This document shows, in pieces, positions 15,458 to 21,305 of a stretch of 32,124 bases of DNA. The stretch covers positions 1 to 32,124 of IMG/VR virus record IMGVR_UViG_3300045115_000289; one strand, written 5' to 3'. The number at the start of each line of letters is the position of its first letter. Position 1 is the first letter of the stretch. The notes under the pieces are model-generated. The model did not search any database. It was not told the origin of the DNA and saw only the letters and a list, made by a program, of their open reading frames with translations. A program made the position numbers and the translations under genes. This stretch comes from a virus.

Positions 15458-15503
15458 TATTCTTTCAAATCTCTTTAGAAAGATTTGAAAGATAACTTAT
15501 ATA
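15458..15503 (+). repeat. Duplicated hairpin unit, copy B (46 bases)
   Basis: The stem TCTTTCAAATCT (15461-15472) pairs with AGATTTGAAAGA (15481-15492) around an 8-base loop, followed by the same GATAACTTATATA tail as copy A. Relative to copy A one C-G stem pair has become T-A with both sides changed, so pairing is preserved. Confidence 0.85.
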
Positions 15504-15514
15504 GTTATTAATTA

Positions 15515-15536
15515 ATACCCTTCATACTCTTAGATG
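15515..15536 (+). repeat. 22-base perfect inverted repeat, left copy
   Basis: A 22-base sequence starting ATACCCTTCATACTCTTAG. Its exact reverse complement occurs at 15726-15747. The pair encloses 189 bases. Confidence 0.9.
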
Positions 15537-15670
15537 GTCTATTGTATTCCTAATTAGTTATTCTTATTCCCGTATTGAACCTAAATACTTTTTGTTCTAA
15601 AAACGTACTAAAAAAAATGAGAATAAAATACTATCTACTGTTTTGTAGCAACTACGCTACAGAGGCGTTT

Positions 15671-15710
15671 AGTATAAGGTTTTACTTATACTTCCCTGTC
15701 ATAGTATAAG
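15671..15710. repeat. AGTATAAG motif cluster with hairpin
   Basis: AGTATAAG at 15671-15678 forms a perfect 8-bp hairpin with CTTATACT at 15685-15692 (6-base loop GTTTTA), and a third direct copy lies at 15703-15710. The spacing suggests protein-binding sites or an RNA hairpin between the two 22-base inverted repeats. Confidence 0.6.
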
Positions 15711-15725
15711 CGGAATAAATATATA

Positions 15726-15747
15726 CATCTAAGAGTATGAAGGGTAT
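15726..15747 (-). repeat. 22-base perfect inverted repeat, right copy
   Basis: Exact reverse complement of 15515-15536, ending three bases before the stop codon of the YqaE/Pmp3-like gene. Confidence 0.9.
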
Positions 15748-15750
15748 GTT

Positions 15751-15957
15751 TTAGTAACGCGGGTAATTCTGTTTGTTTATTTCCTTCTTAATTTTCCTGA
15801 CAGTAGCATCATTGTTACAAATAACCAGCGCCGCTATTGCGCCAGGTATCCAGCCTAACACGGTTAGAATAATAACAAGAATGATGTTACCAGCTCCTTT
15901 GTTCCAAACCGCCAGAGGCGGCAACAAACAGCATAGCAATACCTGCATACAACTCAT
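15751..15957 (-). CDS. YqaE/Pmp3-family small membrane protein
   Basis: A 68-residue proteolipid-like protein with two membrane helices. The segment LLCCLLPPLAVWNKGAG (residues ~7-23) and LTVLGWIPGAIAALVI (~31-46) match the family hallmark LLPPL-V and LT-LG-IPG-IHA. The usual His after the IPG motif is replaced by Ala. Known relatives are stress-induced membrane proteins affecting membrane potential and salt tolerance. RBS AAAGG lies seven bases before the ATG. It is read leftward together with the Arc-type regulator upstream, so it is probably expressed in the lysogen. A lysogenic conversion or membrane-protection role is inference. Confidence 0.85.
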   Translation of the reverse strand: MSCMQVLLCCLLPPLAVWNKGAGNIILVIILTVLGWIPGAIAALVICNNDATVRKIKKEINKQNYPRY

Positions 15958-16043
15958 TGTTAAAACCTTTCTGTATAGAGGTTAGGTAACACAGTCAGTG
16001 GTATTGTAAACTATTTCGTTTAGTATGTAAACTGGTTCTGTAC

Positions 16044-16220
16044 TTATTTACTCCGCCGCTTTTGTTTGTCTTCTCTGGCGTCTAGTGCTTCTTCTAACAA
16101 TACAATTATTTCGGAGTTCTTGCTCCGCTTGTTTTTCTCAGCTTCTTTTTCAATTCTTTCTGAAACTTCATGCGGCATTCGTAAAGTTGTTTTTACTTCG
16201 TCGTCGGTTGGTTTTTCCAT
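16044..16220 (-). CDS. Arc-type ribbon-helix-helix transcriptional regulator
   Basis: A 58-residue reading frame on the minus strand. The N-terminal strand VKTTLRMPHEVSERI (residues 9-23) followed by EKEAEKNKRSKNSEIIVLL (24-42) is the ribbon-helix-helix pattern of Arc/MetJ-like repressors (TLR-P-EL---I---A----RS-N-EI---L). The tail is highly charged (DAREDKQKRRSK). It diverges from the early operon, and two TAGTACTA palindromes one helical turn apart lie 33-51 bases before its start, well suited to a dimer-of-dimers RHH operator. It may be the lytic-lysogeny or early-gene repressor, since no CI-type repressor is seen here. Confidence 0.85.
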   Translation of the reverse strand: MEKPTDDEVKTTLRMPHEVSERIEKEAEKNKRSKNSEIIVLLEEALDAREDKQKRRSK

Positions 16221-16252
16221 TGTTTTCTTAACCCTTATTTTTGATTACATAC

Positions 16253-16271
16253 TAGTACTATTTTAGTACTA
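16253..16271. promoter_or_regulatory. Paired TAGTACTA operators for the RHH regulator (predicted)
   Basis: Two perfect 8-bp palindromes TAGTACTA at 16253-16260 and 16264-16271 have centres 11 bp apart, one turn of B-DNA. This geometry is typical of Arc-type repressors binding as adjacent dimers. The pair sits in the divergent control region between the regulator and the early promoter. Confidence 0.65.
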
Positions 16272-16278
16272 CAAAAGC

Positions 16279-16307
16279 TTGTTTTGCCACTTATATGGTG
16301 GCATAAT
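16279..16307 (+). promoter_or_regulatory. Early promoter with palindrome in the spacer
   Basis: TTGTTT (16279-16284), a 17-base spacer, and CATAAT (16302-16307). The spacer and the first two bases of the -10 are covered by the inverted repeat TGCCACTTATATGGTGGCA (16285-16303), a likely operator for a second regulator. It drives the gene at 16356. Confidence 0.6.
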
Positions 16308-16355
16308 AGTATCATACTGACCTTATATTGACACTACAGAAACGGAGGTAACTAC

Positions 16356-16937
16356 TTGTCTAACCGAATGGTTGAAACTGTCGCCAAAGAATACGACAGA
16401 ACAAACCGCCAAAATCACAATATTGAAAAGACGCTTATTCCTAACAAGCAAACTGAGATACCTGTATACAGGTATCGAGATGCTTTGAATTATGCTCACC
16501 AAAACGGATTGATAGGGTTTGAAACGGCGCTTGTTATTGAGTTATGCGACGTTGCCGCTAATTATTACGTTGCCAGAGCAACCGCCTATTTTGCAGACGG
16601 CACAAAGTTTGACGGAATAGGCGACGCTAACCCGGAAAACGTAAACAGTAAGATAGTCAGGCATTTACCGCGAATGGCAGAAACAAGGGCTAAAGCCAGA
16701 GCTTTAGGCGACGCGTTAAATCTTGACGCTAACTTCGCTGACGAATTTGGCGGCGAAGACGAAGTTACGCCAGCAAAGGCAACCAGCCCTGTCAAAGAAG
16801 TTAAGAAAGAAACTTACCAGTGTGAAAACTGCGGAGTTGAAATAACTGACAGCTCCAAATATACAGCGGCGCAAAAGGCGGAGTTTAGCCGCCAGAAAAA
16901 CAACGGCGCAGTTCTGTGTTACACATGCGGTAGATAA
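16356..16937 (+). CDS. Possible Rad52/Sak-type single-strand annealing protein with zinc finger
   Basis: A 193-residue protein, first gene of the early operon. It starts at TTG (16356): GGAGG lies seven bases upstream, while the next ATG is too far away. Residues ~60-122 hold a core with RATAYFADGTKFDGIGDANP and LPRMAETRAKARALGDALN. This G-x-GDA-x---N followed by a MAETRA-ARAL helix recurs in phage recombination-mediator-like proteins, but I cannot place it firmly in one family. The C-terminus carries a CxxC...CxxC zinc finger (Cys156, 159, 188, 191). Its position at the head of a module with nucleases and a branch-migration ATPase supports a DNA recombination role. Alternative: an unrelated ssDNA-binding protein. 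Confidence 0.5.
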   Translation: MSNRMVETVAKEYDRTNRQNHNIEKTLIPNKQTEIPVYRYRDALNYAHQNGLIGFETALVIELCDVAANYYVARATAYFADGTKFDGIGDANPENVNSKIVRHLPRMAETRAKARALGDALNLDANFADEFGGEDEVTPAKATSPVKEVKKETYQCENCGVEITDSSKYTAAQKAEFSRQKNNGAVLCYTCGR

Positions 16938-16963
16938 CTGTAGCAACCCTGTATCCTTTATTG

Positions 16964-16969
16964 TATAAT
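16964..16969 (+). promoter_or_regulatory. Consensus -10 TATAAT before a small gene
   Basis: A perfect TATAAT lies 30 bases before the ATG of the next gene, preceded by TTG. The -35 region is poor, so it would need an activator or act as a weak internal promoter. Confidence 0.3.
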
Positions 16970-16998
16970 AGAACAACAGTTCTGAAAGAGATTAAATT

Positions 16999-17208
16999 AT
17001 GTTTACAGCTATGGCAGACGCATTGTTAAAAGCGGCAATTGGTAATAGGTGGAATTTTTCTAACCAGACAGTTAATGACATTTTTGCTGTACTGCGTGAA
17101 CGCCGTCACTATTGCATACCCGGCAAATACACTTACACGGTTGACTACTGCGGCAACCACTTCAAAAAAGGTCTTTATTTGGGCAAACCAACCAGCAACA
17201 TTGCATAA
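16999..17208 (+). CDS. Small hypothetical protein
   Basis: A 69-residue basic protein, starting MFTAMADALLKAAIGNRWNF, with a likely helix (QTVNDIFAVLRERRHY) and a Gly/Tyr-rich end (YTYTVDYCGNHFKKGLYLGK). The gene follows the putative annealing protein by 61 bases, has AAAGAG upstream of its ATG, and is directly followed by a strong terminator, so it may be transcribed with the first gene as a short early transcript. No family is recognised; size, charge and place would fit a small early regulator. Confidence 0.6.
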   Translation: MFTAMADALLKAAIGNRWNFSNQTVNDIFAVLRERRHYCIPGKYTYTVDYCGNHFKKGLYLGKPTSNIA

Positions 17209-17213
17209 CAAAC

Positions 17214-17244
17214 AGGCTGTCAAGCGCCAACTTGACAGCCTTTG
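17214..17244 (+). terminator. Rho-independent terminator
   Basis: An 11-bp perfect stem AGGCTGTCAAG/CTTGACAGCCT (17214-17241) with loop CGCCAA is followed by a short T run. It ends the first early transcript. The next gene starts 27 bases after the stem, so it must be reached by read-through or an unseen promoter. Confidence 0.75.
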
Positions 17245-17267
17245 TAACTCTTTTGGAGTTCTCTATT

Positions 17268-18401
17268 ATGACTATACTCAATACTACTCTAGACCCGCAA
17301 AAGTTACAAGAATTAGAGGCGGCGCAAGAAGCATTACACCAGTTTAGTGATAATCAAGGGGTAGGCAGGTATAAAAAATATGCTATTGACAGGTTTGTAA
17401 AAGCTACACTCGCAGTAGACCCTGACGAAGACGAAGCAAGCACTAGAGAAATAGCTAAAATGCTATCTGGTGGCGACGGAGAAAATAACCAGTTTACAAC
17501 TAGTCTGGATACTTCGCAGGAAATAATAAGAAAAACCAGCGGCGATAGTTATCTAGAAATAGAAAATGTTGCCTCTGCGTTACAAACTGATTTGACAGGT
17601 GAAAAAGTCAATAAAGAACTACCTGTCAGTGTTTCTTATCTTGATAAGTTGAATTACCTGGCAGAAAATGACAGGTTAAACAACTTTTTAGGGTTTTTTG
17701 ATTATTTAGAGGCGTCTAAAGATACTTCTTTGCAGTATCAACAAGAAGTTACCAGAGAAAAATGTGAAGGGGATATAGTAACAGCGGCGGTTATTAAAAC
17801 GATTATTCACGGGTTTAACTACACTCGTTTTTACCTGAAAAAAGAACACAAGGCGGATAGCTACCGCTTAAACGTCTTCGGTATAGTTGAAGCTATTTCA
17901 CCAGACGAAGACGAAAACCGCCAGGGTGAAAGAAAACCTTTTCCGGTTGAAGACTACACCGTCTATTCTTTTTCGGGGTATTTACAGGCGTTGTTTCCAG
18001 AATTGGATATACCAGACAGCGCCAGGGTAAAAAGGCTGTCATGGTTGTTGACAGAAAAACTAGACCCTGACGAAGTAGTAAATATTGCTTTTGCTGGTTG
18101 TGTACAGTTGCGCAGTTTAGTACCTGCGATCATGACCCTTTACGGCGACATTGTTAGATGTACCCTGTTTGGCAGGCACAAACAACCAGAGCTAAAGCCG
18201 TCTTTACCTGGCGACGCAGGCAGACCCGCCAGAGGCGCAAATATAGAAGACATGCGCCAGCGAATGTTAAACGTCGCTGGTGTAATAACCAACTATAACC
18301 ACATTGCAGGCGGGTTCGGTAAACGCGTTGCTGACGTTGCTAAGTTGTTAAAAGACGCTGGTTACACGTCTTCTAAAGTAGGCAGGAAAAAACATGCTTA
18401 A
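17268..18401 (+). CDS. Hypothetical early protein (377 residues)
   Basis: Starts at ATG 17268, preferred because GGAG lies nine bases upstream; an earlier in-frame TTG (17232) falls inside the terminator stem. The protein begins MTILNTTLDPQKLQELEAAQ, has acidic stretches (VDPDEDEASTREIAKML), a central helical part with FLGFFDYLEASKD, and a C-terminal half with SFSGYLQALFPELDIPDSA and VAKLLKDAGYTSSKVGRKKH. No domain is recognised. The C-terminal Gly/Lys-rich tail and its overlap (8 bases) with the next gene suggest a subunit of a DNA-linked complex with the two genes that follow. Confidence 0.7.
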   Translation: MTILNTTLDPQKLQELEAAQEALHQFSDNQGVGRYKKYAIDRFVKATLAVDPDEDEASTREIAKMLSGGDGENNQFTTSLDTSQEIIRKTSGDSYLEIENVASALQTDLTGEKVNKELPVSVSYLDKLNYLAENDRLNNFLGFFDYLEASKDTSLQYQQEVTREKCEGDIVTAAVIKTIIHGFNYTRFYLKKEHKADSYRLNVFGIVEAISPDEDENRQGERKPFPVEDYTVYSFSGYLQALFPELDIPDSARVKRLSWLLTEKLDPDEVVNIAFAGCVQLRSLVPAIMTLYGDIVRCTLFGRHKQPELKPSLPGDAGRPARGANIEDMRQRMLNVAGVITNYNHIAGGFGKRVADVAKLLKDAGYTSSKVGRKKHA

Positions 18402-18795
18402 TCCAGTTAAAGCCGCTAAAGAAGCGGCGCAGGCGGCGCATGTCAGGCTGTTTAACAACCCGTATGATTTAGAGGCCATGAAAGAACTTGACGCCGCTTT
18501 GAAAGAATGGGAAGAAGCTTTTAAGCCTGCGCAGTTAGACGAAATAACATTAAGCGCCGCCAGGGTTGTAGACAGGGTTAAAAAGTGCTATATGCAGGGT
18601 CATTCGCTTGACAGGCACAAAGACGGAATAATTACAGACCTGTCAAAGCTGTTTAACACGCTTGTTAGTACTCTAGACACATTTGGCTTTACGACAGGTG
18701 AAACGCTACAGGAAAACGTTGAAAAACTGGCTGCTAGACATCCTGGCGGGTTTTCAACCGAAAACGACATTAACAGAAAAGAGGGTTTTAACTAA
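18394..18795 (+). CDS. Hypothetical helical protein
   Basis: A 133-residue, mostly alpha-helical protein starting MLNPVKAAKEAAQAAHVRLF, with charged helices (LDAALKEWEEAF, DGIITDLSKLFNTLVSTLD). Its start overlaps the previous gene by 8 bases and its stop shares TAATG with the next gene, so the three genes 17268-19442 are translationally coupled. No family is recognised. Coupling and similar acidity suggest the products work together. Confidence 0.68.
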   Translation: MLNPVKAAKEAAQAAHVRLFNNPYDLEAMKELDAALKEWEEAFKPAQLDEITLSAARVVDRVKKCYMQGHSLDRHKDGIITDLSKLFNTLVSTLDTFGFTTGETLQENVEKLAARHPGGFSTENDINRKEGFN

Positions 18796-19442
18796 TGTTC
18801 CTTCACTATATGCGTCTTCTAACTGGATTGATTGACGCATTTTCAAAACAAGCGCCAGCGCAAACCATAGTAGACATGGTTAAGTTTTGGGCTAACGATT
18901 TAGACGACGTTGACGCGTTTTTAGAGGTTGCGGGGTGGTTGACAGGCGAATTTAAGGACATTTTGCCAGGTATAGCGCCGCCTACTTCTGACGAAGCTAA
19001 ACGCATATTTGACGCCGCTGGCGGCGATACTAAGCTTATACAGGCAACGCTAGAATTGATTAAATGGCGTCGGGATAACAACAAATCTACTTCTGATAAG
19101 TTTATCGGTATGTTAATCAACATGCTACGCAAGGATGATAAGGCGGAGTTGTTGAGAAAAGGTCAGCAAATACGCCGCCGCAGGTTAAACCCTGGCGAAA
19201 TTCCGCCGCAAAATGTAACACCTATCAGACCAGCGGCGAAGCCTGCGCCGCAACCAGCCAAACCAGCCGCCAAACCAGCGGCGAAGCCTACACCTAAACC
19301 CGCCTCACCTGCGCCAATACCTGACCCTATGGCGGCGTTACAAGCGGCTTTAGGCGGGTCTAACGTAGACTTAGAAGCATCACAAGCGGCGCTTGTTAAG
19401 AGGTTACAACCGCCTGTCATACCTGACGATATTCCAGAGTAA
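18795..19442 (+). CDS. Hypothetical protein with Ala/Pro/Lys-rich linker
   Basis: A 215-residue protein. Residues 1-~125 are helical (FSKQAPAQTIVDMVKFWAND, TLELIKWRRDNNKSTSDKFI), followed by a basic RRRRLNPGEIPPQN turn. Residues ~140-175 form a low-complexity linker of repeated Ala-Lys-Pro units (KPAAKPAAKPTPKPAS), then a short acidic C-terminal peptide ending PPVIPDDIPE. Such a layout (folded domain, flexible linker, acidic tip) is seen in SSB-like and hub proteins that recruit partners, but no OB fold is recognised. It is translationally coupled to the gene before it and followed by a terminator. Confidence 0.65.
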   Translation: MFLHYMRLLTGLIDAFSKQAPAQTIVDMVKFWANDLDDVDAFLEVAGWLTGEFKDILPGIAPPTSDEAKRIFDAAGGDTKLIQATLELIKWRRDNNKSTSDKFIGMLINMLRKDDKAELLRKGQQIRRRRLNPGEIPPQNVTPIRPAAKPAPQPAKPAAKPAAKPTPKPASPAPIPDPMAALQAALGGSNVDLEASQAALVKRLQPPVIPDDIPE

Positions 19443-19454
19443 ACATACCAGAGT

Positions 19455-19480
19455 AAAGACCCGGTTAACCGGGTCTTTTT
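19455..19480 (+). terminator. Rho-independent terminator, palindrome type 1
   Basis: A perfect palindrome GACCCGGTTAACCGGGTC (19458-19475), preceded by AAA and followed by T5. The same palindrome with T5 recurs at 21267-21289, and a variant with a different core at 27480-27504. Confidence 0.85.
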
Positions 19481-19504
19481 AATTACGAATAAAAGGATAC
19501 AACA

Positions 19505-19594
19505 ATGAACCGCAATAATTGGATTGTTATTCAGGCAGGAAAAGAAACGCCATTAGGCGAAACTCCGCAGCATAGGTGCAAAAAGCATGGCTAA
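19505..19594 (+). CDS. Very small protein with Cys/His tail
   Basis: A 29-residue frame starting MNRNNWIVIQAGKETPLGE and ending HRCKKHG, with an AAGGA ribosome site eight bases before its ATG. Its stop overlaps the start of the next gene (ATGGCTAA). The good ribosome site and coupling argue for translation; it could instead be a leader peptide for the next gene. The Cys-x-x-His end could bind metal. Confidence 0.5.
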   Translation: MNRNNWIVIQAGKETPLGETPQHRCKKHG

Positions 19595-19763
19595 AAACGA
19601 GGTACTAGAAACTTTTCTAAAGTTGCTCCGCAACAACCAGACAAAGACAGCATTTATAGAACTGTCGCCGCCAGAAATGGCGGAAATTCTAGCGGCGTTT
19701 GACAGGCTAGAAAAACTGGAAAACTTGTTAACAACTACTTTTATTGAACCCCTGCGGAAATAA
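19587..19763 (+). CDS. Small hypothetical helical protein
   Basis: A 58-residue protein starting MAKNEVLETFLKLLRNNQT, followed by AFIELSPPEMAEILAAFDRL and a short basic end. The frame is complete and coupled to the 29-residue gene before it. Its helical, Leu-rich character resembles small early phage proteins that bind host factors. No family is recognised. Confidence 0.65.
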   Translation: MAKNEVLETFLKLLRNNQTKTAFIELSPPEMAEILAAFDRLEKLENLLTTTFIEPLRK

Positions 19764-19772
19764 GGGATATAA

Positions 19773-19964
19773 ATGTTTGACAGTAAAACACTAAACGACA
19801 TGCGCCGCGCCTTAGTCAGCGGCGCTTCTGTTACTCTGGAGACTGCCCAGATTTACGCGTTTCTAAATCTGGTAGACAGTTTTAATGAACTGCAAAATAA
19901 AAACGCGATGCTTGAAAAGCAGTTAGAAAACTGTTCAAAACACCTGGCTAAATTACTACCATGA
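19773..19964 (+). CDS. Small coiled-coil protein
   Basis: A 63-residue protein starting MFDSKTLNDMRRALVSGASV. The C-terminal half (LNLVDSFNELQNKNAMLEKQ) has heptad-like Leu/Asn spacing, suggesting a dimeric coiled coil. A TAAGGG ribosome site precedes the ATG, and the stop overlaps the start of the nuclease gene by four bases (ATGA). No function can be assigned. Confidence 0.68.
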   Translation: MFDSKTLNDMRRALVSGASVTLETAQIYAFLNLVDSFNELQNKNAMLEKQLENCSKHLAKLLP

Positions 19965-20299
19965 CAGCAATCGAAACTAAACGGCGTGTTAGAAACGCTA
20001 AACAACGCGGCAGACGTTGGGAATATGCCATAGCTGAAAAGTTAGGCGGCGATAGACACATATTAAGCAAAGGCGGCGACGTAGAAACGCCTGAATTGCT
20101 TATAGAGTGCAAATATCGCAACGACGCAGATGGTCTAAAACTGGTTAAGAACTGGATTGAAAAGGCCAAAGAAGACGCCGCTAAACTAGATAAGCTCTGG
20201 TTGCTGGCGCTTAACTTTGGCGACGGGTCAGGCGGCTATATTGTTATGCCTGTTGATATGTTTGTTGAACTGGCGGAAAAGGCGGCAAACTGTGCTTAG
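19961..20299 (+). CDS. PD-(D/E)XK nuclease, Holliday-junction-resolvase-like
   Basis: A 112-residue protein with the pattern of Hjc/archaeal-type resolvases and related phage nucleases: a basic N-terminus (KRRVRNAKQRGRRWEYAIAE) with Glu21, then a Gly-Gly-Asp (Asp40) and GDVETPELLIECKYR giving Asp40-x8-Glu49-x-Lys51. The rest is a short alpha-beta end. Small enzymes of this kind resolve recombination or replication junctions before packaging. It is coupled to its neighbours and sits near a ComM-like branch-migration ATPase. It could also be a restriction-like nuclease; the substrate is inferred. Confidence 0.75.
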   Translation: MTAIETKRRVRNAKQRGRRWEYAIAEKLGGDRHILSKGGDVETPELLIECKYRNDADGLKLVKNWIEKAKEDAAKLDKLWLLALNFGDGSGGYIVMPVDMFVELAEKAANCA

Positions 20300-20765
20300 G
20301 GTTGAATACAAAAGTATTTTTGATACAGACTGTGAAGCTGTTGTAAATCCAGTGAATTGTTATGGTATCTCTGGCGCAGGTCTGGCGGCGCAGTTTAAGA
20401 GACATTTTTATTACTTAGACAGCGTGTATGTTGAGGCGTGTAGTTCTAAAAAACTACTAGTTAACGATGTATTGCCTGTCAAAAACACGGGTGAACAATA
20501 CCCTAATATTAGATATGTTATCTACTTTCCTACTAAAAACCACTGGAAAGAACCTGCAAAGTATAGCTACGTAGACGCCGGGTTAAGGCAACTAGAACAA
20601 ACCATAAAAACACTTGAAATAAAGTCTATTGCTTTACCCATGTTAGGCGCTGGTTTAGGCGGGTTAGACCCTCGAATAATCAGAGAATATATTTACAACT
20701 TTGCTTTTAGGGTTAAAGACTTTTGCACCGTTAAGCTGTATATAGTAGGCAAAAACAATGTTTGA
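20292..20765 (+). CDS. Macro-domain protein (ADP-ribose-binding/hydrolase, DarG-like fold)
   Basis: The reading frame extends upstream, but GTG at 20292 is preferred: it follows an AAGGCGG site and gives a 157-residue protein that is exactly one macro domain. Features are VVNPVNCYGISGAGLAAQFK (Asn19, Asn22 and the Gly-rich ADP-ribose loop), TGEQYPNIRYVIYFPTKNHW (residues ~66-85) and IKSIALPMLGAGLGGLD (~110-126), the second phosphate loop. Macro domains bind or remove ADP-ribose from proteins, nucleic acids or O-acetyl-ADP-ribose. The loop resembles the DarG antitoxin and phage Appr-1-p phosphatase-like proteins. It overlaps genes on both sides. Countering ADP-ribosylating host defence is a plausible but unproven role. 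Confidence 0.85.
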   Translation: MLRVEYKSIFDTDCEAVVNPVNCYGISGAGLAAQFKRHFYYLDSVYVEACSSKKLLVNDVLPVKNTGEQYPNIRYVIYFPTKNHWKEPAKYSYVDAGLRQLEQTIKTLEIKSIALPMLGAGLGGLDPRIIREYIYNFAFRVKDFCTVKLYIVGKNNV

Positions 20766-21291
20766 CGTGTTTTTGACAGAAGACGAAGAAAGTCAATGTC
20801 TTGCGTGGGCAATCGCCATAAACGAACATAAGGCGGCGTTAAACAAACCTGGCAGGTTTAGAGGCGTTAACGAATTAGAAGCCAGAGTGATAGGAATTAG
20901 AGCTGAATTAGCGGTTGCTAAAGCTCTGGAAATTCCCTTTAATGTTGAAATTTTTGACGGCGGCGACGGCGGCATTGATTTAACTTTACCTGCGCCGCTG
21001 TCATTCGGGTCAACAGTTCAAGTCAAGCACAGAAATAGACGTGAAACTGACTTAGCTACAAACGGTTTGAATTTTCATCGCGAATTAAAAGCTGACCTAT
21101 ATGTTTTGACCTGGCGAAGCGAAGACGGAGCTATAACGCTGGTTGGCTGGTGTACAAAAGAAGACTTTATTAAACGGATTATAGAAAAGCCGCCAGCCAG
21201 GTTGTTAGGACTTAAATATGAGATTAGATGGAAAGATTTAAGACCGATAAATGAACTACTCGCAATGACCCGGTTAACCGGGTCTTTTTAG
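20758..21291 (+). CDS. PD-(D/E)XK-type nuclease or DNA-binding protein
   Basis: A 177-residue protein with GIRAELAVAKALEIP (Glu50), then DGGDGGIDLTLPAP (Asp74) and STVQVKHRNRR (Gln88-Val-Lys90), i.e. an Asp-x13-Gln-x-Lys signature of the PD-(D/E)XK fold in which Gln replaces the usual Glu. A second half with LYVLTWRSEDGAITLVGWCT forms strands typical of phage and restriction-type members. The last eight codons encode MTRLTGSF from a terminator palindrome that overlaps the stop codon. It could be a second resolvase, a T7 endonuclease-like enzyme or a defence-related nuclease. Confidence 0.65.
   Translation: MFDVFLTEDEESQCLAWAIAINEHKAALNKPGRFRGVNELEARVIGIRAELAVAKALEIPFNVEIFDGGDGGIDLTLPAPLSFGSTVQVKHRNRRETDLATNGLNFHRELKADLYVLTWRSEDGAITLVGWCTKEDFIKRIIEKPPARLLGLKYEIRWKDLRPINELLAMTRLTGSF
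21267..21289 (+). terminator. Rho-independent terminator overlapping a gene end
   Basis: The palindrome GACCCGGTTAACCGGGTC (21267-21284) plus T5 is identical to the one at 19458-19480. It is part of the coding sequence of the nuclease gene, whose stop codon TAG follows the T run. Both copies are followed by near-identical AATTACG-A/AGTTACGGA sequence. Confidence 0.8.
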
Positions 21292-21305
21292 TTACGGAGT
21301 AAAAC

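Larger units (their letters stand above)
14944..15750. other. 807-base repeat-rich region without a recognised protein gene
   Basis: An AT-rich stretch with dense stop codons in all frames. It holds an imperfect ~114-bp inverted repeat, a duplicated 46-base hairpin unit, a pair of perfect 22-base inverted repeats, AGTATAAG motifs and several promoter-like sequences, each listed separately. It separates the leftward late genes from the regulatory genes. A replication origin, a noncoding RNA locus or a late-gene control region are all possible; the sequence does not decide between them. Confidence 0.6.

Noticed and set aside
16066-16266. 66-residue + strand frame over the RHH regulator
   Set aside because: It is low in complexity and Ser/Phe rich, overlaps the convincing RHH gene on the other strand and the operator region, and has no family features.
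17232-17267. Upstream TTG start of the 377-residue protein
   Set aside because: It lies within the terminator stem; GGAG precedes ATG 17268 instead.
20217-20291. 25-residue N-terminal extension of the macro-domain protein
   Set aside because: It lies in the alternative frame of the resolvase gene; the macro domain begins at the GTG at 20292 with a ribosome site.
20292-21291. DarTG-type toxin-antitoxin pair
   Set aside because: The macro-domain gene is next to a PD-(D/E)XK protein, not to an ADP-ribosyltransferase; no DarT motif was seen.
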